Source of the DNA: Streptomyces nymphaeiformis
Lineage (GTDB): Bacteria; Actinomycetota; Actinomycetes; Streptomycetales; Streptomycetaceae
Direction of reading: 5' to 3'
DNA: 64,000 bases
Assembly (NCBI RefSeq): GCF_014203895.1
Contig: NZ_JACHJY010000002.1
Span: 310,001 to 374,000 of the forward strand
Position 1 is the stretch's first letter. Every line of letters starts with the position of its first letter. A program made the position numbers and the translations under genes. Of the stretch, positions 9,982 through 18,320 are shown piece after piece. The notes beneath the pieces are model-generated. The model worked only from the letters and a program-made list of their open reading frames with translations, searched no databases and had not been told where the DNA came from.

Positions 9982-11105
9982 CGCCCGCGATCGACCAGAA
10001 CTCGCGCCGCCGCCGTCCCACCGGCCTCATCGCCCTCGACGCCACGGCCGCGTCCGAGGGCTACACCCTCTACGCACCGCTCACCGGCACCGGGGAGGTG
10101 TATCTGATCGACCTCCAGGGCCGCACCGTCCACCGGTGGGACCTCCCGTACCGTCCCGGCCGCCACGCCCGGCTCCTCGCCGACGGGACCCTCGCCTACA
10201 ACGGCGTACTCCCGGGCGAGGACGCCCTCTTCCCGATGTGGCACAAGTACCGGGGCGGCGTCATGCTCCACGCGGCACCCGACGGAACCGTGCTGCGGGA
10301 GCACCGGGACCCCCTGCAGCACCACGACGCCCACCACCTCGACGACGGCCGCGTCCTCTACACCGCCCTCGAACCCCTCGCCGGGACCGAGGCCGCGGCG
10401 GTACGGGGCGGAGTGCCCGGCTCCGAGGCCGCCGGCGGCCTCGTCTGGGCCGACACGATCAAGGAGGTCGGCCCGGACGGCGAACTCCTCTGGTCCTGGC
10501 GCGCCGCGGACCACCTCGACCGCGACGCCTACCCGCTGCACGAGGCCTACGCCCGCGAGCACTGGCCGCTGATCAACAGTGTCACACCCCTGCGCGACGG
10601 CAACGTCCTCGCCAGCCTGCGGAGCGTCTCGGCCGTCGTCGTCATCAGCCGCGACACCGGCGAGATCCTCTGGCGGAGCCGCCCCGGTACGGTCAGCCAG
10701 CAGCACGCGCCCACCGAACTCGACGACGGCCGGCTCCTCGTCTTCGACAACGGCGTCTTCCGGCCCGGCCACGACGTCCCGTACTCCCGGGTCGTCGAGA
10801 TCGACCGGACCGGCGGCGACATCGTGTGGGAGTACCACGACCCGGCCCGCGAGTTCTTCTTCGCGCCCTTCATGGGCTCCGCCCAGCGCCTCCCGAACGG
10901 CAACACGCTCGTCACCGACTCCCCGTCCGGCCGCCTCTTCGAGGTGACGAAGGACGGCTACCTGTGCTGGGAGTACGTCGTCCCGTACTTCGCCGGCTAC
11001 GGCGAGAGCGAGGTCCGCAGCCTCTTCCCGTCCCAGCCCAACGCCGTCTTCCGCGCCTACCGCTACACCCCCGCCCAGATCCCGTGGCTGGAGACGACGG
11101 CATGA
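9957..11105 (+). CDS. Arylsulfotransferase-like (ASST/Arylsulfotran_2) protein
   Basis: 382 aa, resembling the beta-propeller arylsulfate sulfotransferase family that moves sulfate between phenols. Family-like segments include GYTLYAPLTGTGEVYLIDLQG (residues about 34-54 by parts), HHDAHHLDDGRVLYTALE, INSVTPLRDGNVLASLRS and AQRLPNGNTLVTDSPSGRLFEV, repeated blades of the G-x-L/V-x-DG type. No signal peptide is seen, so it is probably cytoplasmic, unlike the periplasmic enterobacterial ASST. The GTG start at 9957 has AAGGAG upstream; no other nearby start is supported. The stop overlaps the permease ATG (ATGA), so the two form an operon. The sulfate acceptor is unknown and enzymatic activity is unproven for this subgroup. 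Confidence 0.78.
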   Translation: MKSSKEPDAPAIDQNSRRRRPTGLIALDATAASEGYTLYAPLTGTGEVYLIDLQGRTVHRWDLPYRPGRHARLLADGTLAYNGVLPGEDALFPMWHKYRGGVMLHAAPDGTVLREHRDPLQHHDAHHLDDGRVLYTALEPLAGTEAAAVRGGVPGSEAAGGLVWADTIKEVGPDGELLWSWRAADHLDRDAYPLHEAYAREHWPLINSVTPLRDGNVLASLRSVSAVVVISRDTGEILWRSRPGTVSQQHAPTELDDGRLLVFDNGVFRPGHDVPYSRVVEIDRTGGDIVWEYHDPAREFFFAPFMGSAQRLPNGNTLVTDSPSGRLFEVTKDGYLCWEYVVPYFAGYGESEVRSLFPSQPNAVFRAYRYTPAQIPWLETTA

Positions 11106-12436
11106 CGACCGCATCCACCCCGATCCCCGAAGCCGTCGACGCGCGCGTCCCCTTGCGGCGCCTGGTGCCGCTGGCGGCCCAGCACGTCCTCGCGATGATC
11201 GCCGCCCCCGTCTCCACCGTCTTCCTCGTCGCCGGCACCCTGAAGACGTCACCCGGCGCGACGGCCTCCCTGCTCAGCACCGTCCTGCTGCTGTGCGGCG
11301 CCGGCGCCCTGCTCCAGTCCCTCGGCGTGTGGCGGATCGGCGGCCGACTGCCGTTCGTCATGCTCCCCGGCGGCGCCGCGACCGCGCTGTTCCTCCAGAT
11401 CGCCCAGGAGCACGGCGCGCCGACCGCCACCGGCGCCGTCCTCCTCGCGGCCGCCCTGCTGCTCGCCGTGCTTCCCCTGTACGCCCGGGTCGTACGGTTC
11501 TTCCCGCCGCTGGTCATGGGCGTGACCGTGCTGCTCATCGGGGTCGCGATGATCCGCGTCGCCGCCCGGCTCGTCACCGGACCGGACGGGACGGGGGAGC
11601 CGCGCGCGGTGCTCCTCGCCGCGCTGACCGTGGCGGCGACCGTCGCCGCGTACGTGTTCCTGCGCGGCGTCTGGCGACAGACGTCCGTCCTCATCGGGAT
11701 GGCGGCGGGAACCCTCATCGCGGTGGGGACGGGCCTGGGGTCCTTCGGTCCCGCGGCCGGCGGCGGCTTCGCGCTGCCCGTGTTCCTTCCTTTCGGCGCA
11801 CCGCGGTTCGACCTGGTGGCCGCGCTGCCGCTGCTCCTCTTCAGCCTCACCACGCTCGCCGAGATCACCGGACAGACCGTGCTCAACAGCGAGACCGTCG
11901 GCCGGACTCCCGCCCCCGAGCGGGACGTCCCCCGCGTCGCCCGCGCCGATGCCCTGGTGTCCCTGGCCGGCGGCCTGTTCGGCACCTCGCTCATGGTCAC
12001 CAGCGCCGAGAACATCGGCATCGGGCGGCTGACCGGGGTCCGCAGCCGCTTCGTGACCGCCGGAGCCGGAGCACTCCTCGTCGTCCTCGGCCTGGCCACG
12101 CCCGTCTCCCGGGCCCTGGCCCGCATCCCCGAGGCCGTCGTGGGCGGCTCGGCCCTCGTCGTCTACGCGGTGATCGCCGTGATGGGTGTCGAGATGCTGC
12201 GCCGGGCCGATCTGTCCGGAACGGGAGCGGGCTCGCTGACGGCCGCGCTCGCGCTCACCGCGGGGCTGCTGCCGCTGCTCAGCCCCGACCTGTACGCGGG
12301 TTTCCCCGCCTTGGCCCGTACGGTTCTGGGCAGCGGCGTCGTCGCCGGAACGCTCACGGCCGTTCTCCTCGGCGCGCTCCTCGGGCGGAGCGACCGCGAG
12401 ACCGTCACCCCAGAGGCGCCGGGCCACGCCGGTTGA
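11102..12436 (+). CDS. NCS2-family nucleobase (uracil/xanthine) permease
   Basis: 444-residue membrane protein of the nucleobase:cation symporter-2 family, importing uracil, xanthine or uric acid with protons. The family signature (Q/E)N-x-G-x4-T-G is seen as ENIGIGRLTG near residue 302. QTVLNSETVG near 258 matches the other substrate-site helix. Many hydrophobic segments are consistent with 14 helices. The ATG is fused to the stop of the arylsulfotransferase-like gene by ATGA. The 3' end overlaps the convergent rhodanese gene by 32 bp. A xanthine dehydrogenase operon and a nucleoside hydrolase nearby make a purine substrate attractive, but that is inference. Confidence 0.88.
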   Translation: MTTASTPIPEAVDARVPLRRLVPLAAQHVLAMIAAPVSTVFLVAGTLKTSPGATASLLSTVLLLCGAGALLQSLGVWRIGGRLPFVMLPGGAATALFLQIAQEHGAPTATGAVLLAAALLLAVLPLYARVVRFFPPLVMGVTVLLIGVAMIRVAARLVTGPDGTGEPRAVLLAALTVAATVAAYVFLRGVWRQTSVLIGMAAGTLIAVGTGLGSFGPAAGGGFALPVFLPFGAPRFDLVAALPLLLFSLTTLAEITGQTVLNSETVGRTPAPERDVPRVARADALVSLAGGLFGTSLMVTSAENIGIGRLTGVRSRFVTAGAGALLVVLGLATPVSRALARIPEAVVGGSALVVYAVIAVMGVEMLRRADLSGTGAGSLTAALALTAGLLPLLSPDLYAGFPALARTVLGSGVVAGTLTAVLLGALLGRSDRETVTPEAPGHAG

Positions 12437-12953
12437 ACGGGAGCCGGCCGAGGACCACCGCCATGCCGCAGGTGTCGGTGAGCGCCGAGAACACGAGGCC
12501 TCCGGCGATCGCCGCCGACAGCAGCTGGAACGCCGGATGCACGAGCAGCCCGAGCACCAGGCCGAGGAGCACGAGGGCCCCGGCGGTGAAACGCACCTGA
12601 CGCTCCATCCCCCAGACGGCCCGCACCGGGCCGGGTGGGTACTCGAGCCCGTGCCCCGCGTCGGCCCAGGCCCGGGTGCCACCGCTGAGACTCGCCGCGG
12701 CGATCCCGTGGGAGGCGAGGACCTCGGCGCCCTTGCCGGAGCGGGTGCCGGAGGCGCACACCAGGAGCAGCGGTCCGGTCTCGGCGGTGTGCCGCAGGTC
12801 CGCCAGGCTGTCGTCGATGCGGTCCAGGGGCACGTTGACGGCGCCGGGCAGGCGGCCGGAGGCGAACTCTCCGGGGGTGCGGACGTCGACCACGTGGAGT
12901 TCGGGCAGCCGTGGCAGTGCTTCGGCGACGCTGAGGGTGCGGGAGATGCCCAT
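12405..12953 (-). CDS. Rhodanese-domain membrane protein (with DUF2892-like tail)
   Basis: 182 aa. The rhodanese domain spans about residues 5-105. The catalytic loop CASGTRS places the persulfide-forming Cys at residue 66 and Arg at 71. Two hydrophobic helices follow (about 125-145 and 147-165), as in YgaP-type membrane rhodaneses with a DUF2892 domain. It moves sulfane sulfur, the acceptor being unknown. It lies 161 nt downstream of the DUF1684 gene on the same strand and may share its leader-controlled transcript. The last 32 bp overlap the convergent permease gene. Confidence 0.9.
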   Translation of the reverse strand: MGISRTLSVAEALPRLPELHVVDVRTPGEFASGRLPGAVNVPLDRIDDSLADLRHTAETGPLLLVCASGTRSGKGAEVLASHGIAAASLSGGTRAWADAGHGLEYPPGPVRAVWGMERQVRFTAGALVLLGLVLGLLVHPAFQLLSAAIAGGLVFSALTDTCGMAVVLGRLPFNRRGPAPLG

Positions 12954-12975
12954 GGGAACCTGTCCTCGGGGATGA

Positions 12976-13017
12976 CGGGAAACGGCCCCGCGGCAGCGGC
13001 GGCAGGACCGTTTCCCG
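12976..13017 (-). promoter_or_regulatory. Inverted repeat upstream of rhodanese gene
   Basis: CGGGAAACGG and CCGTTTCCCG are perfect 10-bp arms around a 22-nt loop, just upstream of the rhodanese ATG. It may be a terminator of DUF1684 transcription, an attenuator or an operator. Confidence 0.45.
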
Positions 13018-13114
13018 GGATGCTAGGTGACGCCGGAGGCGCCGTGGCGTGGCGGACGGGATCGCCACGCGGTCGCCACGACGTCGTCACGACGCCGCAA
13101 CGAACCGCGGTGGG

Positions 13115-13945
13115 TCACCGCTGGGCGAGGCGCTCGTGCGGGATCCGCTCCCCGGCCTCGACCGCGACGGGGAGCCGGTTCTCGGCCGGCGGGAGCGGGC
13201 AGGTCGCGAAGTCGGTGTAGGCGCAGGGCAGATTGGTCGCCCGGTTGAAGTCGAGCACGACCGTGCCGTCGGGCCCGGGGGCCGCCACGCCGAGGTTCCG
13301 GTTGGCCGCGTACGTGGTGACGCCCGAGGTCGCGTCGGTGAACAGCACCGTGAGGCTGCCAGGTGTGTGCCCGTTGAACGCGGTCAGGCTCAACTCCTGC
13401 CCGTCCAGGGCGAAGACGACCCGGCCCGGAGCGTCGTACACGTGCTTGAGGCCTTCGACGGAGGCGCCGACCGTGGTCGGCCGCGGCTCGGCGAAGGCCT
13501 CGTACCGGCCGGTGACCACCCAGCGCGGGTCGGGTGCGTACGCCGGGGTCCCGGCGAAGGCGGTCCGCAGCGGGTGGCCGGGGTGCCGGGGCCGGACGAT
13601 GTCGTTGCCGCCGCGCTTGGCGACCTCGATGACGGTGTCGCCCCGGACGGCGTCGACGCCGCCGCGCTCCGGGATGACGCCGAAGAGGTGCCGTCCCCGT
13701 ACGGTCACGCCGTCGACGACGAGTTCCTCGCCCTCGTCGAGCTCCACGACGACCCCGTCGGGTCCCGTCGACCAGGCCCCCGGCACGCCGGGGAACGTCT
13801 GCGGCTCGGCGGACAGCCAGTGCAGTCCGGTGATCGAGAGGAAGCCGTGCTCCGAGGCGAGCCGGGCGTCCTTGTCGCGGTGCCAGGCCTCCCACTCCTC
13901 GGCGAAGACCTCCGGATCGGGAACGGATGTGTCGCGGACGCTCAT
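13115..13945 (-). CDS. DUF1684 family protein
   Basis: 276 aa. The C-terminal DUF1684 signature is clear: LDFNRATNLPCAYTDF (near 235) followed by CPLPPAENRLPVAVEAGE. The N-terminus (EVFAEEWEAWHRDKDARLASEHGFLSI by parts) is also typical. No signal peptide or membrane segment is seen. The family has no established biochemical function. GGAGGAG precedes the ATG. A short RRHVD leader peptide (14109-14177) and a hairpin (14050-14068) lie upstream, and the next gene is a rhodanese, so a link to sulfur or cysteine supply is possible. Confidence 0.88.
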   Translation of the reverse strand: MSVRDTSVPDPEVFAEEWEAWHRDKDARLASEHGFLSITGLHWLSAEPQTFPGVPGAWSTGPDGVVVELDEGEELVVDGVTVRGRHLFGVIPERGGVDAVRGDTVIEVAKRGGNDIVRPRHPGHPLRTAFAGTPAYAPDPRWVVTGRYEAFAEPRPTTVGASVEGLKHVYDAPGRVVFALDGQELSLTAFNGHTPGSLTVLFTDATSGVTTYAANRNLGVAAPGPDGTVVLDFNRATNLPCAYTDFATCPLPPAENRLPVAVEAGERIPHERLAQR

Positions 13946-14049
13946 GCGTCTCCTCCTGCTGCGGTGGGATGGTGTGATGCGCGCGGCCGTGCGGCCCGCC
14001 GATGGCGGGGGGAGACGGAGCGCGGGGCAGGACGAGGCCGTCAGGAGGC

Positions 14050-14068
14050 GCCCAGGAGCCGCCTGGGC
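14050..14068 (-). promoter_or_regulatory. Hairpin between leader peptide and DUF1684 gene
   Basis: GCCCAGG, 5-nt loop, CCTGGGC: perfect 7-bp stem, located between the leader stop (14109) and the DUF1684 ATG (13945). Candidate attenuator. Confidence 0.4.
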
Positions 14069-14108
14069 ATGCGCGTCGGGAGCCGGACGCCGGGTCGGGG
14101 CCTCGGTG

Positions 14109-14177
14109 TCAGCGGGAACACGCCATGGTCGTGACGCGCACGTAGTCCACGTGTCGGCGCGTCACGAGAAGGCTCAT
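14109..14177 (-). CDS. Leader peptide with RRHVD motif
   Basis: A complete 22-codon ORF (ATG 14177-14175, TGA 14111-14109). The peptide starts MSLLVT, has the core RRHVDYVRV, and ends TTMACSR with Cys two residues before the last. This matches the actinobacterial 'putative leader peptide' pattern found upstream of sulfur-assimilation genes, where translation through Cys codons is thought to sense cysteine. No strong ribosome site precedes the ATG, so a leaderless start is possible. The DUF1684 gene follows after 163 nt. Confidence 0.72.
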   Translation of the reverse strand: MSLLVTRRHVDYVRVTTMACSR

Positions 14178-14193
14178 GGGTTCAGGAGAACAC

Positions 14194-14218
14194 ACCACCG
14201 GTGCGCGGCGCCAGTGGT
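14194..14218 (-). terminator. Hairpin after the DUF4239 gene
   Basis: ACCACCGGTGC and GCGCCAGTGGT pair at 10 of 11 positions (one G-T, one mismatch) around a 3-nt loop, 22 nt after the DUF4239 stop. Confidence 0.45.
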
Positions 14219-14240
14219 CCCCGCACGCGGCCGGCGGCGG

Positions 14241-15038
14241 TCAGGCGAGCCGGGTCCCCCGCTCGTCGCAGGGCAGGCCGGTGGCCGGGCTGTGGGAGAG
14301 GAAGTCGCGGGTGGCCTGCCGCTCCACCTCGGTGATCGCCGTCGGCGTCACGTCGATGATGCCGCCGAAGGGGCGGTCGACGTCCCGGATGATGACCAGC
14401 ATCGTCGTCAGCAGCGCGGTGATCACCGTCAGGGTGACCAGCTGGCCGCGGTTGTTCTTCCGGGGCAGGCAGAAGCCCAGAGCCGTCACGGTGATGAAGA
14501 GGGTGGCGAGCAGGAACCAGAAGATGGCGCTGGGAATGCTCGGGCTGGCCTGGGTGAGGCGTTCCTCGCGCTCGTCGGAGCGCTTGCTGTCGGCACTGAC
14601 CAGCATGCCGAAGACCGGCTTGCCCTCCAGGGTACGGAAGGTCAGGCGGAAGTCCGTCGACCACACGCTGGGCGCCGGCGATCCGTGGCCGTCGGACATG
14701 GCCGGCCATTCCTGCTCGCGTACGGCCCGGGCGTAGCAGACGGCGTCGGCCTGGATCCGCGCCCGCTGCGCCTGCGGCGCGTACTCGGCCGTCTCCACGA
14801 GCTGGTCCAGGGCCCGGGCCTCGCCCCGCGAGGCGACCTCGGCCTTGCCGTACGAGCCGTTGGCGGTGACCAGGACGAAGGAGAGCAGCAGGACGGTCAT
14901 CGTCAGGAGCGGGCCGACGAGGTCCTTGACGGCCATGCCCGTTCCGTCGTCCTCCTTGATCAGCCTCGGCCGTAGGAACCGGTTCGCCGCGAGACCGGCG
15001 AGCAGAGCCACGACGGCGACGACGATGACGATCAGCAC
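14241..15038 (-). CDS. DUF4239 (bestrophin-like) membrane protein
   Basis: 265 aa with four hydrophobic helices: residues about 2-20 and 42-62 before a central hydrophilic domain, then FWFLLATLFITVTALGFCL and LVTLTVITALLTTMLVII after it. DRPFGG just after the last helix is the conserved DUF4239 motif. The family is remotely related to bestrophin channels; function is unknown. I chose GTG 15038 because GGAGGT precedes it at proper distance and the hydrophobic helix follows at once. An in-frame ATG 21 codons upstream is possible. It is divergent from the SARP regulator. Confidence 0.75.
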   Translation of the reverse strand: MLIVIVVAVVALLAGLAANRFLRPRLIKEDDGTGMAVKDLVGPLLTMTVLLLSFVLVTANGSYGKAEVASRGEARALDQLVETAEYAPQAQRARIQADAVCYARAVREQEWPAMSDGHGSPAPSVWSTDFRLTFRTLEGKPVFGMLVSADSKRSDEREERLTQASPSIPSAIFWFLLATLFITVTALGFCLPRKNNRGQLVTLTVITALLTTMLVIIRDVDRPFGGIIDVTPTAITEVERQATRDFLSHSPATGLPCDERGTRLA

Positions 15039-15119
15039 GAGAGGAGCACCTCCGGGAACGGCCGGAGCTCTTGACGGCTCCGGCGGGGCGCCGATCATCG
15101 CCCGGTACGTCACGGCGCG

Positions 15120-15140
15120 GAACAACGGAAACGTTTGTTC
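15120..15140. promoter_or_regulatory. Inverted repeat with AAACGTTT core in the divergent gap
   Basis: GAACAA and TTGTTC arms enclose the perfect 8-bp palindrome AAACGTTT at 15129-15136. Located between the DUF4239 and SARP genes. Candidate operator. Confidence 0.45.
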
Positions 15141-15201
15141 GCCCCCGGACGGAGGACCCGCGTTGGGCCGCGTAGCGGATCCAGACCATCCGGTTTTCTT
15201 C

Positions 15202-15237
15202 GGGTGTTGTCGACTGCTGGATGCCGGGCCAACACCC
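15202..15237 (+). promoter_or_regulatory. Inverted repeat upstream of SARP gene
   Basis: GGGTGTTG (15202-15209) and CAACACCC (15230-15237) are perfect 8-bp arms 20 nt apart. CAACACCC is followed by TTT, so it could act as a terminator/attenuator or as a spaced operator. Confidence 0.4.
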
Positions 15238-15253
15238 TTTGCCTGGAGGCAAA
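15238..15253 (+). promoter_or_regulatory. TTTGCC-TGGA-GGCAAA palindrome upstream of SARP gene
   Basis: Perfect 6-bp arms around TGGA, adjoining the previous inverted repeat. The loop and right arm contain a GGAGG ribosome-like sequence ahead of an in-frame ATG at 15262, so the hairpin could hide it. Confidence 0.4.
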
Positions 15254-15372
15254 TTCGAGACATGAACGCGTGTCTGGTTCGCCTGGAGCGCGAGGTGTGG
15301 CGTACAACCTGTGACCGGCCCGTTCGCCGACGTACGCGGCCATCCGATCCACCGAGCCCTGGAGTCACACAG

Positions 15373-18210
15373 ATGCGTTTCGGTCTGCTCGGCCCACTCG
15401 CGGCGCAGGACGCCGACGGCCCTCTCGTCATAGGCAGCACGAAGGTCCGGCTCCTGCTCGGCATCCTGCTCCTGAAACGCGGTCAGGTGGTCTCCTCCGA
15501 CGAGCTCAAGGCCGCCCTGTGGGGCACGGACCTGCCCGCGACGGCCTCCAGCTCCCTCCACAACCACGTGACCCGCCTGCGCAGGGCGCTCGGAGCCGAA
15601 GGCGCCGGCCGGCTCCGCTCGGTGCCGCCCGGGTACCTCCTGGACGTGGACCGCGGCGCCCTCGACAGCGACCGGCACGAGGAACTCCTCGGCAACGCCC
15701 GTACCGCCCGGCTCCGCGAGGACTGGGAGACCGTACGACGCTCGTGCGCGAGCGCACTCGCGCTCTGGCGCGGGAACCCGCTCGCGGACCTGCCCGGACT
15801 CGACCACGGCCTGCTGTACGGGCCGGTCCTCCAGGCCCTCGACGAGGCGCGGCTGGTCGCCCTGGAGTGGCGCTGCGAGGCCGACCTGCGGCTCGGCCGG
15901 TACGACGGCCTGGCGGCGGAGCTGTACGCGCTCACCGAACAGCACCCCCTGCGCGAGGGATTCCACCGCCACCTCATGGTGGCCCTGCACCGCACCGACC
16001 GGCAGGCGGAGGCCCTCGCCGTCTTCCACCGGCTCCGCAAGATCCTCGCGGACGAGCTCGGCGTCTCGCCCGGCCGCGCCGTGCAGGAGGCGCTCGCCGA
16101 CATCCTCCAGGGCCACGGCGAGCCCGCGAGGAAGCCCCCGGCGCCCTCGCCCTCGCCCGCACCCGCACCCGCACCCGCACCCGCACCCGAGAAGGCTTCC
16201 GGAGTCCACGTCCCGGCCCAACTGCCCCCGGTCTCCCGCTACTTCTCGGGCCGGCGGGCAGCCCTGGCACGGCTCGACGCCCTCCTGGAGGACGCGCGCA
16301 GCCACGCCGGCACGGGACCCGTCGTCATCTCCGGCCCTGGCGGGGTCGGCAAGACGACCCTCGCGGTCCACTGGGCGCACCGCGTCCGCACGGACTTCCC
16401 CGACGGCCAACTCCACCTGAACCTCCGCGGCTTCGCACCCGACGGATCCGCCGTCACCCCCGACAGCGCCCTGCGCAGCCTCCTCGAAGGCCTCGGCGTG
16501 CCACGCGCGCGCGTCCCCGCCTCCCAGGAGGCCCGCACCGCCCTCTACCGCACGCTGACGGACGGACGCCGCTATCTGATCCTGCTCGACAACGCCCGCG
16601 ACGCCGCCCACGTACGCCCGCTGCTGACCGGATCCGCGACCAGCCTCACCGTCGTCACCAGCAGGGACCAGCTCCTCGGCCTCGTCGCCGTCGAGGACGC
16701 CCAGCCCGTCGCCCTGGACGTGTTCTCGCCCGAGGAGGCGCGCGAGCTCCTCACCGCGCGCGTCGGCCGCGCCCGCGTCACGGCGGACCCCCGCGCCGTC
16801 GACGAGGCCGTCGAACTGGCCGCCCGCCTCCCGCTCGCCCTCGCCGTCGTCGGCGCCCGCGCGGCCGTCACCCCCGCCCTCAGCCTGACCCGGCTCGTCG
16901 AGCGGCTCCGCCGCGCCCGCGGTCTCGACGCCTTCACCGGCAGCGACGCCTGGAGCGACGTCCGCGCGGTGTTCTCCTGGTCGTACGAGACGCTGAGCGC
17001 CGACGCCGCACGCCTCTTCCGGCTGCTCGCCGTCCACCCCGGGCCCGGGATCACCGTCTCCGTGGCCGGCAGCCTCGCGGCGCTCCCGCCGGCCCGGGCG
17101 CACACCCTGCTGACCGAGCTGGCCGAGGCCAACCTCGTCACGGAGGGCGAGGACGGCAGGTACTCCTTCCACGACCTCCTGCGCGCCTACGCGGGGGAGC
17201 TCGGCGAAAGAACCGACTCCGCCACGAGCCGCGGAACCGCCCTGAGACGGATGACCGAGCACTACCTGCACACCGCGCAGCGCGGCGCGCTGCTCATGGA
17301 CCCCCAGCTGGCCCCCGTCGATCTGCCCCCGAAGGCGGGCCGGGGCGCGCGCCCGGAGGACCTCGCGGACATCGGCGAGGCGCGGGAATGGTTCACCGGC
17401 GAACACTCCGCCCTGGTGGAGACCGTCGTCCGGGCCGGTGCGGCCGGGCTCGACCTGGCGTGCTGGCAGCTGGCCCACGTACTGAAGACGTACCTCAACT
17501 GGGCCGGTCACTGGGTGGACGGGGAGACCGTCCAGCGGGCCGCCCTGGCGGCGGCGGAGCGGCTCGACGACCCGACGGCCCGGGCCCGGGCGCACCGGAG
17601 CCTGGCCGTGACCCTGCGGTGGAGCGGCCGGGAGGCCGAGGTCGAGACGCATCTGCGGCGGGCACTCGACCTGTCCACCGCCGAGGGCGACCTGCTCGGC
17701 CAGGCCGACGTCCACCTCGACCTCGCGAGCCGGTACGAGCGTCAGGAGCGTCCGGAGGGGGCGCTGCACCACAACGAGCGGGCACTCGGGCTCTTCCGGG
17801 AGCTCGGCCACCGGGGCGGAGAGGCCAAGGCCCTCAACAACGTGGGCTACTTCCAGGCCCTCCTCGGCAACCACGCCGAGGCGCTGGCCATGTGCGACGC
17901 GGCCCGCCGGGTCTTCGAGGAGCTGGGGGACCGGCGCAGCCTGGCCCTCACCTGGGACAGCCTGGGCGTCGTGCACCAGGAGACGGGCGACCTGGAGCGG
18001 GCGGCGGAGTGCTTCCGGATCTCGGCGGAGGGCCTGCGCGAGGTCGGCGCGGCGTACGGCGAGGCCCTCTCGCTCGACCACCTGGGAGACGCCGAGTCGG
18101 CGGCCGGCCGACCGGAACAGGCGCGGGAGGCGTGGCAGAAGGCCTGGGAGCTGCTCGACGGGCTCCGGCACGACGACGCGGAGGCGATCCGGCTCAAGCT
18201 GAGGCGGTGA
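15373..18210 (+). CDS. SARP-family regulator with NB-ARC and TPR domains (AfsR type)
   Basis: 945 aa. Residues 1-95 form the OmpR-like winged helix (MRFGLLGPLAAQ...). Residues about 97-245 are the bacterial transcriptional activator domain. A Pro-Ala linker follows (about 257-275). The NB-ARC ATPase has a P-loop GPGGVGKTT at 321-329. Tetratricopeptide repeats fill the C-terminus (about 690-930). Such proteins bind direct repeats and recruit RNA polymerase to activate secondary metabolism or development genes. ATG 15373 has GGAG 8 nt upstream and matches the usual SARP N-terminus; an in-frame ATG at 15262 would add 37 residues. No biosynthetic cluster is adjacent, so it looks like an orphan or global regulator. 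Confidence 0.92.
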   Translation: MRFGLLGPLAAQDADGPLVIGSTKVRLLLGILLLKRGQVVSSDELKAALWGTDLPATASSSLHNHVTRLRRALGAEGAGRLRSVPPGYLLDVDRGALDSDRHEELLGNARTARLREDWETVRRSCASALALWRGNPLADLPGLDHGLLYGPVLQALDEARLVALEWRCEADLRLGRYDGLAAELYALTEQHPLREGFHRHLMVALHRTDRQAEALAVFHRLRKILADELGVSPGRAVQEALADILQGHGEPARKPPAPSPSPAPAPAPAPAPEKASGVHVPAQLPPVSRYFSGRRAALARLDALLEDARSHAGTGPVVISGPGGVGKTTLAVHWAHRVRTDFPDGQLHLNLRGFAPDGSAVTPDSALRSLLEGLGVPRARVPASQEARTALYRTLTDGRRYLILLDNARDAAHVRPLLTGSATSLTVVTSRDQLLGLVAVEDAQPVALDVFSPEEARELLTARVGRARVTADPRAVDEAVELAARLPLALAVVGARAAVTPALSLTRLVERLRRARGLDAFTGSDAWSDVRAVFSWSYETLSADAARLFRLLAVHPGPGITVSVAGSLAALPPARAHTLLTELAEANLVTEGEDGRYSFHDLLRAYAGELGERTDSATSRGTALRRMTEHYLHTAQRGALLMDPQLAPVDLPPKAGRGARPEDLADIGEAREWFTGEHSALVETVVRAGAAGLDLACWQLAHVLKTYLNWAGHWVDGETVQRAALAAAERLDDPTARARAHRSLAVTLRWSGREAEVETHLRRALDLSTAEGDLLGQADVHLDLASRYERQERPEGALHHNERALGLFRELGHRGGEAKALNNVGYFQALLGNHAEALAMCDAARRVFEELGDRRSLALTWDSLGVVHQETGDLERAAECFRISAEGLREVGAAYGEALSLDHLGDAESAAGRPEQAREAWQKAWELLDGLRHDDAEAIRLKLRR

Positions 18211-18284
18211 GCCGGGCGACAGGGCCCCAGGACGTCGGCGACGAGCCGCTGTCCACCGGCGCGGCCCGCGACCGCCGCCGAGGG

Positions 18285-18320
18285 GACGGTGTCCCGCACG
18301 CGCGCGTGCGGGACACCGTC
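18285..18320. terminator. 36-bp perfect palindrome, bidirectional terminator
   Basis: GACGGTGTCCCGCACGC and its exact complement GCGTGCGGGACACCGTC are separated by GC. The right arm overlaps the XdhC stop codon (18321-18319). It closes both the SARP gene and the convergent xdh operon. Confidence 0.85.

Noticed and set aside
16141..16200. GCACCC-type tandem repeat as a possible regulatory repeat
   Set aside because: It is in frame and encodes the Pro-Ala linker between the SARP and NB-ARC domains.
14182..18171. A 1329-codon open frame on the minus strand opposite the SARP gene
   Set aside because: It is the antisense shadow of the SARP coding sequence caused by high GC; no domain or ribosome site is seen, and its downstream end is the real DUF4239 region in another frame.
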